A DNA stretch of 64,000 nucleotides from contig CAJXNP010000006.1 in assembly GCA_913057175.1 (NCBI GenBank), positions 186,001 to 250,000 on the forward strand, read 5' to 3'. Positions 1-9,988 of the stretch are shown here, one piece after another (within the stretch, counting starts at the first letter, position 1; each line of letters opens with the position of its first letter). Both the position numbers and the translations under genes were made by a program. A model generated the notes under the pieces. The model ran no database searches and had not been told where the DNA came from. It was given only the letters and a program-made list of their open reading frames with translations. Source of the DNA: an uncultured Cytophagales bacterium (GTDB lineage: Bacteria > Bacteroidota > Bacteroidia > Cytophagales > Cyclobacteriaceae).

Positions 1-594
1 ACCCCGTTGCTTTGATTTAAAAACACCAACTACTTTGAAATTGACACCCATTATCCGGATGTATTCACCAATAACATTTTCATCTGGTTCGAAAAGCGCT
101 TCCACAGTTGCCGGTCCGATGATCACCACTTTTCTTTTTTGTTCAATGTCCATGTCATTGATAAATCGCCCCTGGGTAATTTCCATAGGCATCACATGGA
201 TGTATCCCGGATAGTCCCCGTAGACCCGATAGGATGCGCTTCTTTTGCCTCTTACAATTTCATAGGTACCACCAAGGAAATTGCGCGGAGCCATCACTCC
301 AATTTCTTTGACATTTTCCTCAATGGCATCTTTATCTCCATTCGTGATCTGAATGTACCTTCCTTTCGGCAATCCTTTGTATGGTATGGTTGTTGCATTG
401 GCACACCAGACGAAAACCGAGTTTTTAGCTACGCCAAAGTTTCTTTCTACCGAATTTCTCAAGCCATTTCCCGAGCCAAGCAAGATAACCAACATAAAGA
501 TCCCCCATGCTACGGCAATGGCCGTCAAGGAAGTTCTGAGTTTATGTTTCTTGATGGAATTAAATATTTCCTGCCACTTATCTAAATCAAACAT
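1..594 (-). CDS. ABC transporter permease, MacB/FtsX type (partial, C-terminus beyond left edge)
   Basis: This is the first ~198 residues of an inner-membrane permease; the frame is open to base 1, so the C-terminal part lies outside the window. It begins MFDLDKWQEIF, has one transmembrane helix at about residues 20-42, then a periplasmic MacB-core-like region. It is clearly paralogous to the permease just upstream: both share the N-terminus, the 'PYKG(L/M)P' patch and the 'FKVVGVFK' strand. The gap to that gene is only 10 bp, so this is the third gene of an ABC exporter operon. In this family such permeases couple cytoplasmic ATP hydrolysis to mechanical work in the periplasm (lipoprotein, peptide or drug export). 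The substrate cannot be told from sequence. Family assignment is confident; specific role is open. Confidence 0.85.
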   Translation of the reverse strand, partial: MFDLDKWQEIFNSIKKHKLRTSLTAIAVAWGIFMLVILLGSGNGLRNSVERNFGVAKNSVFVWCANATTIPYKGLPKGRYIQITNGDKDAIEENVKEIGVMAPRNFLGGTYEIVRGKRSASYRVYGDYPGYIHVMPMEITQGRFINDMDIEQKRKVVIIGPATVEALFEPDENVIGEYIRIMGVNFKVVGVFKSKQRG

Positions 595-604
595 GGTCGT
601 ATTT

Positions 605-1852
605 TTAAGCTCTCATTGCTTCAACGGGTTTTATTTTTGCTGCTTTTCTGGCAGGTATGAATCCTGCGATTGCTCCTGAAATTACAAGGATAACGGTGGC
701 GGTGACACACACTTTAAAATTGATATTGGGGTTGTAGAAATAATCCATTTCGATGCCGTTCTTTTCAATCATGTAGTTTGCGCCTTCCAGCATGGCGACT
801 CCTACCACCAACCCAAAATAGCCGGCCACTCCTGTAAGAAAGATGGATTCCTGTAGAATCATGCCAATAACAGACCATGGCTTGGCTCCCACGGCTTTCC
901 TGATGCCGATCTCATTAGTCCTATCTTTAACAATAATCAACATGATGTTGCTAATTCCAATGATACCCGCTATAAGTGTTCCTATTCCTACAAACCAGAT
1001 CAATCCATTTATACCCATAAATAGACCTTGTATCTCTTTCGCGTTTTCCTCCATGTCCATGATATAAAGTGCCTGGCGATCTTCGGGATCAAATTGATGA
1101 TGTTTTCCGAGAACTGTTCTGACTTTCTCGGCCACTTCCTGTCCACTTACACCATCTTTAGGGACAAGGGCCATCACACTTATGATTGATTGAGGATTGA
1201 AAGAAGTATTGTATGCATCGAAAGGCATGTATGCCCTTTCGGATTGACGGCCATTAAATCCAGGGTCTTTAAATACGCCAACTACTTTGAAAGCAACACT
1301 ATTGATATAAATGTATTCACCAACAGCTTCTTCATAGTGATCAAATAGTCCCTCAGCAACGGGTAAACCAACGACAACTACCTTTCTTTTTTCCCGGTGG
1401 TCGTTGATATTAAGTCTTCTTCCGGCCACATATTCCTGAAATACCTTAATATCAAAGTAGGTGGGACCAACCCCCAAGACTTCATACGTAACTTGTTTGT
1501 TGTTTCTGGTAATCTCCCAACTTCCCCTGAAATAACTGGTTTCCGGGGATAGGTCCTTTTTATTATCGATTTCATTCGAAAGGTGATCGATGTCTTCTTC
1601 CGTAAATTGGACAAACCGGCCGGCCGGCATTCCTTTATAAGGCTTGGACGTTTTTTGCGGGACGACCCAAAGGCTATTTCTCAGGTCGCTGCTGAATCCC
1701 TTTTCGATACCATTTTGCAATCCGTCACCGGCAGCTAATAACAATACCAGCATCAAAATTCCCCAGAACACACCAAACGCTGTAAGGAACGTCCTCAGCT
1801 TATTTCGCTGGATGGTTGAAAAAATTTCCTGCCATTTATCGAGGTCAAACAT
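605..1852 (-). CDS. ABC transporter permease, MacB/FtsX type
   Basis: A complete 415-residue permease with the MacB layout: one N-terminal transmembrane helix (about residues 20-42), a large periplasmic MacB_PCD-type domain (about 50-250) and three C-terminal helices (about 283-307, 335-360, 380-400) forming the FtsX domain. 'NEIGIRKAVGAKPWSV' is the cytoplasmic coupling segment typical of FtsX/LolC/MacB permeases. It starts 7 bp after the stop of the ATPase gene and is followed after 10 bp by a paralogous permease, so the exporter is probably ATPase plus a permease heterodimer. No fused ATPase is present, unlike E. coli MacB. The substrate is unknown; drug or peptide efflux and lipoprotein handling are all possible. 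Confidence 0.9.
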   Translation of the reverse strand: MFDLDKWQEIFSTIQRNKLRTFLTAFGVFWGILMLVLLLAAGDGLQNGIEKGFSSDLRNSLWVVPQKTSKPYKGMPAGRFVQFTEEDIDHLSNEIDNKKDLSPETSYFRGSWEITRNNKQVTYEVLGVGPTYFDIKVFQEYVAGRRLNINDHREKRKVVVVGLPVAEGLFDHYEEAVGEYIYINSVAFKVVGVFKDPGFNGRQSERAYMPFDAYNTSFNPQSIISVMALVPKDGVSGQEVAEKVRTVLGKHHQFDPEDRQALYIMDMEENAKEIQGLFMGINGLIWFVGIGTLIAGIIGISNIMLIIVKDRTNEIGIRKAVGAKPWSVIGMILQESIFLTGVAGYFGLVVGVAMLEGANYMIEKNGIEMDYFYNPNINFKVCVTATVILVISGAIAGFIPARKAAKIKPVEAMRA

Positions 1853-1859
1853 AATCTGT

Positions 1860-2549
1860 TCAGTTGGCTACTTTTACTTGATAATCCCTGCTGGCAATTA
1901 CTCCGTCTACAATTGAAATAACTCTTTCCGTTTTCTCAGCAATGTCTTTTTCGTGGGTCACGATCAGTACCGTTTTTCCCATATCATTTACTTCTTTGAA
2001 CAATTCCATTACCTCATTAGATGTTTGGGTATCAAGAGCTCCGGTTGGCTCATCAGCTAGAATAACTTTTGGATCATTGATCAAAGCCCTTGCAATGGCA
2101 ACTCGTTGTTTCTGTCCTCCTGACATTTCGCTGGGCAGATGGTGTGCCCAGTCTTTTAGGCCAACCCGGTCAAGATATTCCATGGCCACCTTGTTTCGTT
2201 TGGATCGGCCGACCTTTTTGTAATAAAGAGGCAAAGCGACATTTTCTACCGCATTTTTAAAACTGAGAAGGTTAAAGGATTGGAACACAAAACCAATGAA
2301 TTCATTTCGGTAAATGGAAGCTTTGGTTTCGGAGAGTTTGGCTATTTGTTTCCCGTTTAGGTGGTAGGTTCCTTCATCGTAGTCATCCAGTATTCCAATG
2401 ATATTTAACAGAGTAGATTTTCCGGAACCGGATGATCCCATGATTGAGACGAGTTCTCCGTCTTCTATATCAAGGTCAATTCCTTTTAGTACTTTTAAGC
2501 TTTGTTTTCCCGTTTTATAGGACTTTGTAATTTGGCGTAACTTGAGCAT
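1860..2549 (-). CDS. ABC transporter ATP-binding protein, LolD/MacB family
   Basis: A 229-residue cytoplasmic ATPase that powers the two downstream permeases. The sequence shows Walker A 'GSSGSGKST' (about residues 38-46), Q-loop 'FVFQSFNLL', signature 'MSGGQKQR', Walker B 'VILADEPTGALD' and an H-loop 'VTHEKD'. Length and the 'GALD' D-loop are typical of the LolD/MacB/FtsE branch. It is the first gene of the minus-strand operon. The 218 bp in front of it are shared with a divergent plus-strand gene and hold the only space for promoters. The exported substrate is not predictable from the ATPase. Confidence 0.93.
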   Translation of the reverse strand: MLKLRQITKSYKTGKQSLKVLKGIDLDIEDGELVSIMGSSGSGKSTLLNIIGILDDYDEGTYHLNGKQIAKLSETKASIYRNEFIGFVFQSFNLLSFKNAVENVALPLYYKKVGRSKRNKVAMEYLDRVGLKDWAHHLPSEMSGGQKQRVAIARALINDPKVILADEPTGALDTQTSNEVMELFKEVNDMGKTVLIVTHEKDIAEKTERVISIVDGVIASRDYQVKVAN

Positions 2550-2695
2550 AAAGGTAGAATTGTTCGAAATATTACAATTAATAACTATGCCAATATCTTA
2601 AAGACTTGTTAAATGCTTGTAAAACACCTTTTCTCAACAATTACCTCCCCGGAAGTGTTCATTTTTGTACAATATTATGATGCAATATTGGACAT

Positions 2696-2728
2696 GTTTA
2701 TATATTCAGCCATTATAACGTATTTTTG
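2696..2728 (+). promoter_or_regulatory. candidate Bacteroidota-type promoter
   Basis: The octamer TATTTTTG at 2721-2728 fits the TAnnTTTG -7 element known for Bacteroidota. A weak TTT-type -33 element (gttta, 2696-2700) lies about 20 bp upstream. It is about 40 bp before the start at 2768, within the intergenic region shared with the divergent ABC operon. This is a motif match only. Confidence 0.3.
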
Positions 2729-2767
2729 ATGCTTTTAATTCCTATTTTAGCCGCTAAAATTAATTGA

Positions 2768-3379
2768 ATGTTTACGGAAGATCAGGTATCTGCACTTCTC
2801 AAATTTGATGGGGTCGAACAAAATGTAGAAAGCTTAAAACTCCGGTTCAAAGAGGAGGAAGTGTCTTTACTCGAAATGAATAACCATGATTTTTTATCCT
2901 TGATTATCCTGACTCCGGTTCTGGATATTGCGCTGGCAAATGGAAGCATAAGCCTGATGGAGGAAATGGCTATTAATCAGAAAGCAAGGAAGATGTCAAA
3001 AGGAGGGTTCTTTCTACAAGCTGATCCCGTAGTATATGCATTGAAATACTGCATAAAAAGTTTTGATAAGTGGAAGGACAGGTTTTATGATTTTCTGGTT
3101 GAAACCATGAAAACAGCCGTTAATTTCAAGGAATTAAAGATAATGAACGGTCATTCGGAACGGGTGTTGGATTTTGAATTTGAAAAAAATCTTTTTCAGG
3201 CACCCTATATTTTTGCACAATTTATGTCGACTTTTTTCATTAATGATATTGAACAAACAACTGTGACAAAGAAAATTTCGCAGATCGAATATGAGAAGAT
3301 TCTCGAAATTGGAAGGAAGTTAAAAATAGATCATTTGTTGATCTTCAAGGGATTTTGTCAAACATTTTCCGTTAAATAA
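2768..3379 (+). CDS. hypothetical protein (203 aa), cytoplasmic
   Basis: I do not recognise this protein. It is mainly alpha-helical by composition, with no signal peptide, no convincing membrane helix and no catalytic motif. Starting at ATG 2768 it is the first gene of a plus-strand run toward gyrA. The next gene starts only 8 bp after its stop, so the two are probably co-transcribed. Codon use resembles its neighbours and the frame is uninterrupted, which supports a real gene. No function is proposed. Confidence 0.7.
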   Translation: MFTEDQVSALLKFDGVEQNVESLKLRFKEEEVSLLEMNNHDFLSLIILTPVLDIALANGSISLMEEMAINQKARKMSKGGFFLQADPVVYALKYCIKSFDKWKDRFYDFLVETMKTAVNFKELKIMNGHSERVLDFEFEKNLFQAPYIFAQFMSTFFINDIEQTTVTKKISQIEYEKILEIGRKLKIDHLLIFKGFCQTFSVK

Positions 3380-3387
3380 TTTTTGAT

Positions 3388-4404
3388 TTGAGGAAGGTAT
3401 TTATTCTGATAAGTTTACTTTTTATGACTTCTTTGGCTTACACACAGCCAGGGTTCAATCCCTATCAACCAGACCGTGAAATTGAGATTAAAAGAAGCCC
3501 CATCAGAGCCTTTTTGAATAAATTTTCCCTATTGGGATCCATAGGTTATGGACGTACCTTTTATAAGACAGAATGGGAGGGAGTGGACATTCTGGAGCAT
3601 AATAACCGTGCAACCTTACTGGAAAATTACACCATCAATGGAAATAGTATCACTTACACTGGTATTGATGACTGGACCTTCAATCCGGTTAGTGTGTCAA
3701 ATACTTTGACATATGACTCTACTGTGAATATTATTAGTGCCGATAGTTTGATCCCGGCATATACTGGTAGCGGGAAGAATATTCCATTTAATATTTCCCT
3801 GCATCTTGATATCAATCGATTTAGAGTAGGAGTAGGATACTCCCGTGAGATTCATGGTTTGAAAACGTTGAAACCAGTTGAAGGAGGCCTTCAGGAATAT
3901 TCGCCCGTAATGGAAAATACAAGGATCAGTAAATATTACTTTTTATTAGGCGGTTTGGTGTATCAATGGAAGGGATGGGACTATCATGCAGAGATAAATG
4001 TAGGAAAAGCTAAATATGGTCCTGCATACAGTGATACTTTATTGACTAATGGTATGTATTTTAATTTTGGGATACCTATCGAATATGAATTCTCGGAATA
4101 CTTCTGGTTTTTTATTCGTCCTTCTTTTGAAATAAAGAATTACACGCTTGCTATGCCTCTCCAATACCAGGATAGCAATATCCCACAGACAGTCTCCTAT
4201 AAACAGCCTACTTTGTATGTGAATTTTGGTTTCCGCTTCAAATTTCCTGAGATCAGGAGGTGCCCTGTTAAGTCATGCAGGACACAACTCAAGCATGTTC
4301 ATAGCCAAAGGGAATTCAGGGGACAGCCATTCTACAAGGTTCAGAATCCAAAAATTGGCGAATTGGAGCATTGGAGGCATAAAATGGACTGGCTCACAAA
4401 GTAG
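3388..4404 (+). CDS. hypothetical secreted/outer-membrane protein (338 aa)
   Basis: The chosen start is a TTG at 3388, because it gives a full signal peptide (RKVFILISLLF..., likely cleavage near 'AYTQ'). The first ATG (3424) would cut the peptide in half. The mature part is rich in alternating aromatic and polar residues (for example 'FNISLHLDINRFRVGVGY' and 'FWFFIRPSFEI'), as in outer-membrane beta-barrels. The last ~55 residues are different: basic and Cys/His-rich ('RRCPVKSCRTQLKHVHS'), perhaps a periplasmic or metal-binding tail. It lies 8 bp after the preceding gene and 129 bp before gyrA. No family is recognised with confidence. Confidence 0.72.
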   Translation: MRKVFILISLLFMTSLAYTQPGFNPYQPDREIEIKRSPIRAFLNKFSLLGSIGYGRTFYKTEWEGVDILEHNNRATLLENYTINGNSITYTGIDDWTFNPVSVSNTLTYDSTVNIISADSLIPAYTGSGKNIPFNISLHLDINRFRVGVGYSREIHGLKTLKPVEGGLQEYSPVMENTRISKYYFLLGGLVYQWKGWDYHAEINVGKAKYGPAYSDTLLTNGMYFNFGIPIEYEFSEYFWFFIRPSFEIKNYTLAMPLQYQDSNIPQTVSYKQPTLYVNFGFRFKFPEIRRCPVKSCRTQLKHVHSQREFRGQPFYKVQNPKIGELEHWRHKMDWLTK

Positions 4405-4456
4405 CTTCTATTCAACTTTTAATCCTTTGATTTAATTTATTTATTCGGTCTCAAAA

Positions 4457-4489
4457 TTGATCAGAATCACCTCTGGTTAAATAAATTTG
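4457..4489 (+). promoter_or_regulatory. candidate gyrA promoter
   Basis: TAAATTTG at 4482-4489 matches the Bacteroidota -7 consensus TAnnTTTG, and a TTG at 4457-4459 sits about 22 bp upstream as a possible -33 element. The pair is about 45 bp before the gyrA ATG, in a 129-bp intergenic gap. Motif-level evidence only. Confidence 0.33.
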
Positions 4490-4533
4490 ATTAAATTGCC
4501 ACCGATTTTTTAGAGTGGTGAAAAGTAGATTTT

Positions 4534-7044
4534 ATGGCCGAAGATTTTAGCGAAAATATCATACCGATTAATATAGAAGATGAGATGCGAGGAGCATACA
4601 TCGACTATTCCATGTCCGTCATCATTTCAAGGGCATTGCCCGATGTTCGGGATGGATTAAAACCTGTTCACAGAAGAATTTTATTTGGAATGCTTGAGCT
4701 TGGAGTAAGCTATAACAGACCTTATAAGAAGTCAGCGAGAATTGTGGGCGAGGTATTGGGAAAATATCACCCTCATGGTGATTCTGCAGTTTATGATACC
4801 ATGGTGAGGATGGCCCAGGAATGGTCCCTGAGATATCCGTTGGTAGATGGCCAGGGTAATTTCGGCTCGATCGATGGTGATTCACCGGCAGCAATGCGTT
4901 ATACAGAAGCTCGTCTAAGAAGAGTTTCAGAGGAACTGCTGAACGACATCAATAAAAATACAGTTGATTTTCAATCAAATTTTGACGATTCTCTTAAAGA
5001 ACCAACTGTATTGCCTGCAGCACTTCCCAATTTGCTTGTCAATGGATCATCCGGGATTGCCGTGGGAATGGCGACTAACATGCCCCCGCACAACCTTACT
5101 GAAGTAGTGGATGGGATTTGCGCCTATATTGATAATAATGATATCGAGATATCAGAGCTTGTAAACTACATAAAAGCCCCTGATTTTCCGACAGGTGGAA
5201 TTATCTATGGTTATCAGGGAGTGAAGTCTGCATTTGAAACGGGCCGTGGGCGAGTGGTGATGCGGGCAAAAGCTGAGTTTGAGACCACCAAGACCGGCAA
5301 GGAACAGATTATCGTTACAGAGATCCCTTACCAGGTTAACAAAGCCTCAATGATTGAAAGAACGGCTGCTCTGATCAATGAAAAGAAAATTGAAGGAATA
5401 ACAGCCATAAGGGATGAGTCTGACAGAAATGGTTTGAGGGTCGTTTATGATTTGAGAAAGGATGCCATTCCTAACATCGTTCTAAACAATCTGTTTAAAT
5501 ATACTCAGCTTCAGTCTTCCTTTGGGGTCAATAATGTTGCCCTTGTAAAAGGCAAACCCAAAACTCTCAACTTAAAGGACCTCATTAAGAATTATGTTGA
5601 TCACCGACATAATGTGGTGATCAGGAGGACCCAATACGAGCTTGACGAAGCTGAAAAACGTGCACATATCCTCCAGGGTTATCTCATTGCCTTGGATAAT
5701 CTGGATGAAGTGATTTCTCTTATTCGAAGTTCAAGGGATCCTGATGTAGCCAGAGAAGGGTTGATGGAAAAGTTTGAGCTTTCTGAGATCCAGGCTCGTG
5801 CTATTCTCGATATGAGGCTTCAGCGTTTGACCGGTCTGGAAAGAGAAAAAATTGAAAAAGAATACAAAGAAATCCAGGAATTGATAACCAAACTTAAAGA
5901 GATCCTGGAGAAAGAAGAGCTGAGAATGCAGATCATCAAAGACGAACTCATCCTTATCAGGGACCGATATGGAGACGAAAGAAGGACAGAGATCGTTATC
6001 AGTGGTGATGATATTCAGATAGAGGACATGATCCCGGATGAAGAAATGGTAATTACTGTCTCTCACCAGGGGTACATCAAAAGAACCCCACTTTCAGAAT
6101 ACAGGACACAGGGAAGAGGTGGTGTTGGTAGTAGAGGGGCGGGATCAAAAGATGATGATTATACGGAACACCTGTTCATTGCTACCATGCACAATTACCT
6201 TCTGATATTTACACATTTTGGCAAGGTATTCTGGTTGAAAGTTTATGAAATACCAGAAGGAAGCAAAACGGCAAAAGGAAGACCTCTTCAAAACCTGATC
6301 AATATTGAATCAGGTGATTCAGCAAGGGCCATTATAAATGTAAAGAATCTTACGGACGAGGATTACATCAATAACAATTACCTGGTGATGTGTACTGAAA
6401 AAGGTACCATTAAGAAAACCAGCCTCGAAGCCTACTCTCGTCCAAGACAAAATGGGATCAATGCGATCAACATAGTTGATGGCGATCGCCTATTGGATGT
6501 AAATCTGACCAATGGCAATAATCACATTGTTATCGCTCTTAAATCAGGCAGGGCAATCCACTTCTTTGAAGACCAGGTAAGACCGATGGGTAGAACAGCA
6601 ACCGGTGTTCGTGGCATAACTCTTGCAGGTACTGATGACAAAGTTGTTAGTATGGTTTGTGTTGAAAGGGACGATGCCAATTTATTGGTAGTATCCAAAA
6701 AAGGATATGGAAAGAGGTCTGATGTAAAAGAATATCGCATTACCAACAGGGGCGGTAAGGGTGTCAAATCCATGAATATCACTGAAAAGACCGGTGAATT
6801 AGTGGCAATGAAAGAAGTAGTGGACAGCGACGATCTTATGATCATCAACCGGTCTGGAATAGTCATACGATTGGCTGTGGGTAATCTTCGTGTGATGGGG
6901 CGAGCCACGCAGGGTGTAAGACTGATCAAACTTAATGAAAATGATGAAATATCTTCTGTTGAAGTAATTAAGATAATTGAAGAGGAAGTAGATCAGGAGG
7001 AAAACGTGAATAATGAAAAGGAAAATAAAGACGAAAAAGAGTAA
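4534..7044 (+). CDS. gyrA: DNA gyrase subunit A
   Basis: GyrA cuts and rejoins double-stranded DNA in the A2B2 gyrase, introducing negative supercoils. The 836-residue product has the breakage-reunion domain (about 1-490), with '[18 protein letters not shown]' and the catalytic Tyr123 in 'AMRYTEAR', followed by the six-bladed C-terminal wrapping domain. The GyrA box at about 526-532 reads QGRGGVG, so it lacks the basic residues at two positions of the usual Q(R/K)RGG(R/K)G. The quinolone-determining positions are Ser84 and Asp88, the wild-type states. The C-terminus ends in an acidic tail. gyrB is not in the window. The gene is followed after 36 bp by a secreted TPR protein. Confidence 0.98.
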   Translation: MAEDFSENIIPINIEDEMRGAYIDYSMSVIISRALPDVRDGLKPVHRRILFGMLELGVSYNRPYKKSARIVGEVLGKYHPHGDSAVYDTMVRMAQEWSLRYPLVDGQGNFGSIDGDSPAAMRYTEARLRRVSEELLNDINKNTVDFQSNFDDSLKEPTVLPAALPNLLVNGSSGIAVGMATNMPPHNLTEVVDGICAYIDNNDIEISELVNYIKAPDFPTGGIIYGYQGVKSAFETGRGRVVMRAKAEFETTKTGKEQIIVTEIPYQVNKASMIERTAALINEKKIEGITAIRDESDRNGLRVVYDLRKDAIPNIVLNNLFKYTQLQSSFGVNNVALVKGKPKTLNLKDLIKNYVDHRHNVVIRRTQYELDEAEKRAHILQGYLIALDNLDEVISLIRSSRDPDVAREGLMEKFELSEIQARAILDMRLQRLTGLEREKIEKEYKEIQELITKLKEILEKEELRMQIIKDELILIRDRYGDERRTEIVISGDDIQIEDMIPDEEMVITVSHQGYIKRTPLSEYRTQGRGGVGSRGAGSKDDDYTEHLFIATMHNYLLIFTHFGKVFWLKVYEIPEGSKTAKGRPLQNLINIESGDSARAIINVKNLTDEDYINNNYLVMCTEKGTIKKTSLEAYSRPRQNGINAINIVDGDRLLDVNLTNGNNHIVIALKSGRAIHFFEDQVRPMGRTATGVRGITLAGTDDKVVSMVCVERDDANLLVVSKKGYGKRSDVKEYRITNRGGKGVKSMNITEKTGELVAMKEVVDSDDLMIINRSGIVIRLAVGNLRVMGRATQGVRLIKLNENDEISSVEVIKIIEEEVDQEENVNNEKENKDEKE

Positions 7045-7080
7045 TACCTGTGAATATTAGTATAGAACCAAAATAACAAA

Positions 7081-8283
7081 ATGATGAAAACCGTAATTAA
7101 TATTTTTATTTTAACCGTTTTGGCCAGTACGTTTGCTTTTGGTCAATATGAGCCAAAAGGGAAGGTTTCCAAGGCTGAGATGGCCCTTAATGGAAACAAG
7201 CTGGACGAGGCTAAGGCAGAAGTAGACCTGGCTTTTGAGGTTGATAACAAAGGCAAGGTGACTACAGATGCTAAAAGCTGGTATGTCAGAGGAAATGTCT
7301 ATAAAGCTATTTATGCTGACACTACCGGATTCAGTGATCTGGATGATCAGGCTTTGGAAAAAGCCGTTGAATCATATAATAAAGCCATCGAAATAGAAGG
7401 CAAAGAAAACGGCACTTACACCTTTATGGCGGATCAGGCTATGACCAACCTGTACAATTCCACAATCGACGCTGGAGCAACTGCCTACAATAATGGCAAT
7501 TATGAAAAAGCATTGGAAGAGTTCAAAAATTCTCTTAAAGTTCAGCCAAGTGACTCCCTGGCTTTGCTCTATGGTGGTTCTGTTGCCCAGGAAGTAGAAA
7601 ATTATGATGCAGCAATTGATTTGTACTCACAACTAATTGAAAGTGGTAAAGCCAGTGAATCGGTTTATAATTCTGTCATTTACTTATATAAAGTTCAGAA
7701 AGAGGATATGGAAAAGGCGATGGAGATCAACACATTGGCCATGAAGAAATTCCCTGAAAACAAATCCTATGTACAGGAAAGGATCTATTATCTGATCACA
7801 ACCGGTAAAACAGCAGAAGCTGAGCAAGAGATAAAAACCGAAATTGAGCACAATCCGGATGATCCTTTGCTTCATTTTGAGTTAGGATACCTTTATGATG
7901 AGGCCGACCAGGATGATAAGGCTGCAGAGGCTTATGAAAAAGCAATGGAATTGGATCCTACTTATTACGATGCTATTTTCAACCTGGCTGTAATTCATTA
8001 CAATAAGGGCGCTGATATTATCAAAGAATTCAACGATATGCCTTTGGGATCGAATTATAATCCTGCTGCTTACGCCAAAAAGGAAAAAGAATATTTGGAT
8101 AGAGCAAAACCACATTTCCAGACGTCTTTACCTTATTTCGAAAAGGCTTATCAGTTGAAAAGTGATGATGTAAAACTGGTCGAAATTTTGGGAGGAGTTT
8201 ACAAACAGCTTGGAATGAATGATAAATATACTGAGATGAATGAAAAATTATCAACACTAACAGGCGAAGATGGTGATATGTAA
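7081..8283 (+). CDS. secreted tetratricopeptide-repeat protein
   Basis: A 400-residue protein with an N-terminal signal peptide (hydrophobic core 'VINIFILTVLASTFAFG', cleavage near residue 22). At least five TPR-like units follow, for example around 'AAYNNGNYEKALEEFKNSL' and 'DDKAAEAYEKAMELDPTYYD'. TPR solenoids mediate protein-protein contacts, here probably in the periplasm. It begins 36 bp downstream of gyrA and ends just before a strong terminator, so it may be read from the gyrA promoter. No enzymatic domain is visible and the partner is unknown. Confidence 0.85.
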   Translation: MMKTVINIFILTVLASTFAFGQYEPKGKVSKAEMALNGNKLDEAKAEVDLAFEVDNKGKVTTDAKSWYVRGNVYKAIYADTTGFSDLDDQALEKAVESYNKAIEIEGKENGTYTFMADQAMTNLYNSTIDAGATAYNNGNYEKALEEFKNSLKVQPSDSLALLYGGSVAQEVENYDAAIDLYSQLIESGKASESVYNSVIYLYKVQKEDMEKAMEINTLAMKKFPENKSYVQERIYYLITTGKTAEAEQEIKTEIEHNPDDPLLHFELGYLYDEADQDDKAAEAYEKAMELDPTYYDAIFNLAVIHYNKGADIIKEFNDMPLGSNYNPAAYAKKEKEYLDRAKPHFQTSLPYFEKAYQLKSDDVKLVEILGGVYKQLGMNDKYTEMNEKLSTLTGEDGDM

Positions 8284-8307
8284 TTCATTTAGAATATAGT
8301 TCACTAG

Positions 8308-8349
8308 AAATCGGTTTGAATTTTAGAGAAGTTCAAACCGATTTTTTTT
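8308..8349. terminator. bidirectional Rho-independent terminator
   Basis: A perfect 13-bp stem (AAATCGGTTTGAA at 8308-8320 with its complement at 8332-8344) encloses an 11-nt loop and runs into a T-tract. It lies between convergent genes. The T-tract overlaps the stop codon of the minus-strand lipoprotein gene. Confidence 0.9.
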
Positions 8350-8929
8350 ACAAGCTTGCCTCTTTTAGATAAACTTCCCAAACTTCTCTTATTTCTTCTC
8401 CAAATACTTTATTTGATTTCACCAAAATGGTAATAACCTTTCCATTTTCGTCATCCTGTCGATAGGATAAGCTTACTTCGCCAGAGTAGAGATCCTCTTT
8501 AGACGATTTATGATACCTTTTGGAGATGAGAATATCGCTTATAGATGGCAGATATATTTTATTGGTAAGAAGATTATCCAGAAATTCATGGATCTCATAC
8601 TTTTTATTATTGACGCCTACTGTTCCGATATCTTCATAAAACAAATGACGACATTGTTCCAGCGCTTTCTTTCTTAGGTCCAAGTTGATGGTTGTATCCT
8701 GGATGATGCTGGCATATTCAAAAAACTCCTTTACTTTTTCTACTGCCCGTTTTTCAAAAACATCGATTGATTCCTTATCCAGAAGGTCAGCTTCAAAATC
8801 TTTGATGAGAGCTGCTTCACTTTCAGAAGGGAATTCACTTTGAGAATATTCGGATTCGACCTCTTTTGATGTAATGGCACATCCATAGATGAACATCATA
8901 AGTATTAAACCGTAAACATTATTTTTCAT
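8348..8929 (-). CDS. hypothetical lipoprotein (193 aa)
   Basis: The N-terminus has a lipoprotein signal, a short hydrophobic stretch ending in 'IYGC' (Cys17), so the product is probably anchored in the cell envelope. The rest is charged, with a possible mixed alpha/beta C-terminal domain ('YSGEVSLSYRQDDENGK'). It overlaps the 3' end of the upstream gene by 11 bp, which suggests translational coupling and a joint function with that membrane protein. I do not recognise the family. Confidence 0.72.
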   Translation of the reverse strand: MKNNVYGLILMMFIYGCAITSKEVESEYSQSEFPSESEAALIKDFEADLLDKESIDVFEKRAVEKVKEFFEYASIIQDTTINLDLRKKALEQCRHLFYEDIGTVGVNNKKYEIHEFLDNLLTNKIYLPSISDILISKRYHKSSKEDLYSGEVSLSYRQDDENGKVITILVKSNKVFGEEIREVWEVYLKEASL

Positions 8930-9827
8930 TTTCGGGCAATTTAAATCTTAAGAAAACTATTTTATCCTTGTACACCCTTGTTTCCAATACTTCAATGTTT
9001 TTCAATTTGCTGAGTGGAAAGGATAATCTATCAATGAATTCTTCCTTGTTAAAGATTCCCATTCCCATCCCGTTTTCATCTACCTGGAAAATAGTGGCAT
9101 TGTAGGCAAAAATTTGATCGAGGTGTTTTCGGTATTTTTCCCATTCTTTCACATTAGAAGTGGAGAAAAAATGAACCATTAAAGAAAAATCATCCGGCTG
9201 AAGAGATATTTTCTCGTGATAATTTTTAAACGGGATCTTTCTGCGAATGGTGTCTGTCTGATAATAGGGAGCTCTGATCACAATCGTGATCTCTCTTTTT
9301 TCTGATTCCAGTGTGAGCTTTCCTTCCTCCAGCTTTTGAAAATAAGTTGGTGACTCATTTTCCTTCAGCCAGATCACTTCCAGTTTATTATCGTGTATTG
9401 ATTCAAGGGTGATGGCGTCAATCACCTGGAGCTCATAAACATAATATCTCGTGCTGAATGAAAACCATAAAATTGCTACCAGTATGGCAATTAAAGGGAT
9501 GGCAAATTTTAGTTTGATGGGTTGGCTGATTTTTCTTTTATTTTTGACCCTGAAATCCAGCCAATCCTGGTAGCCGCAATATTTACTCAACAGGTTCAGA
9601 ATGTCTACCCTTGGCAAGCCATTATTTTCACTTTTAAGATGAGTATAAAACCACTTTTCACTAATCCGGCTTTGTACCTTTTCCATCAGGTCATCCTGAA
9701 AGCACTTAATTTCCTGTCCCTTCCAATGACTGATGTTTTCATGGTTTCCGGGATAACCTTTTCGCAAGGTAGCTGAAACCTCCTTCTTCAAAAGATCAAA
9801 AAGTAAAATGTCTGTTTTTTCGGACAT
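8919..9827 (-). CDS. hypothetical single-pass membrane protein (302 aa)
   Basis: A cytoplasmic N-terminal region of ~105 residues contains the segment 'ISEKWFYTHLK...ILNLLSKYCGYQDW', a pattern I associate with uncharacterised Bacteroidota membrane proteins. It is followed by one transmembrane helix (about 107-126) and a ~170-residue periplasmic part with beta-rich character. The gene overlaps the downstream lipoprotein gene by 11 bp, so the two likely work as a pair across the envelope. No catalytic motif is visible. Confidence 0.7.
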   Translation of the reverse strand: MSEKTDILLFDLLKKEVSATLRKGYPGNHENISHWKGQEIKCFQDDLMEKVQSRISEKWFYTHLKSENNGLPRVDILNLLSKYCGYQDWLDFRVKNKRKISQPIKLKFAIPLIAILVAILWFSFSTRYYVYELQVIDAITLESIHDNKLEVIWLKENESPTYFQKLEEGKLTLESEKREITIVIRAPYYQTDTIRRKIPFKNYHEKISLQPDDFSLMVHFFSTSNVKEWEKYRKHLDQIFAYNATIFQVDENGMGMGIFNKEEFIDRLSFPLSKLKNIEVLETRVYKDKIVFLRFKLPENEK

Positions 9828-9988
9828 GATAGTAAGATATAAAAAATTGAATTACCCCATAGAACGAACTGATTGTAAAATAATTTACAAAGTCTTTACA
9901 ATTGAAAATCTCATATTTTTTTCATTAAAAAGCTAAGTTCCTTTAAGAATTTTATCCAAAATCAATCACTTAATTAAACTTTTTTAAA

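Noticed and set aside
139-585. Plus-strand frames opposite the left-edge ABC permease
   Set aside because: The opposite strand encodes a clear permease with conserved paralogy, so the plus-strand frames are shadows.
5731-6066. Minus-strand frame opposite gyrA
   Set aside because: It overlaps the certain gyrA coding frame and has no domain.
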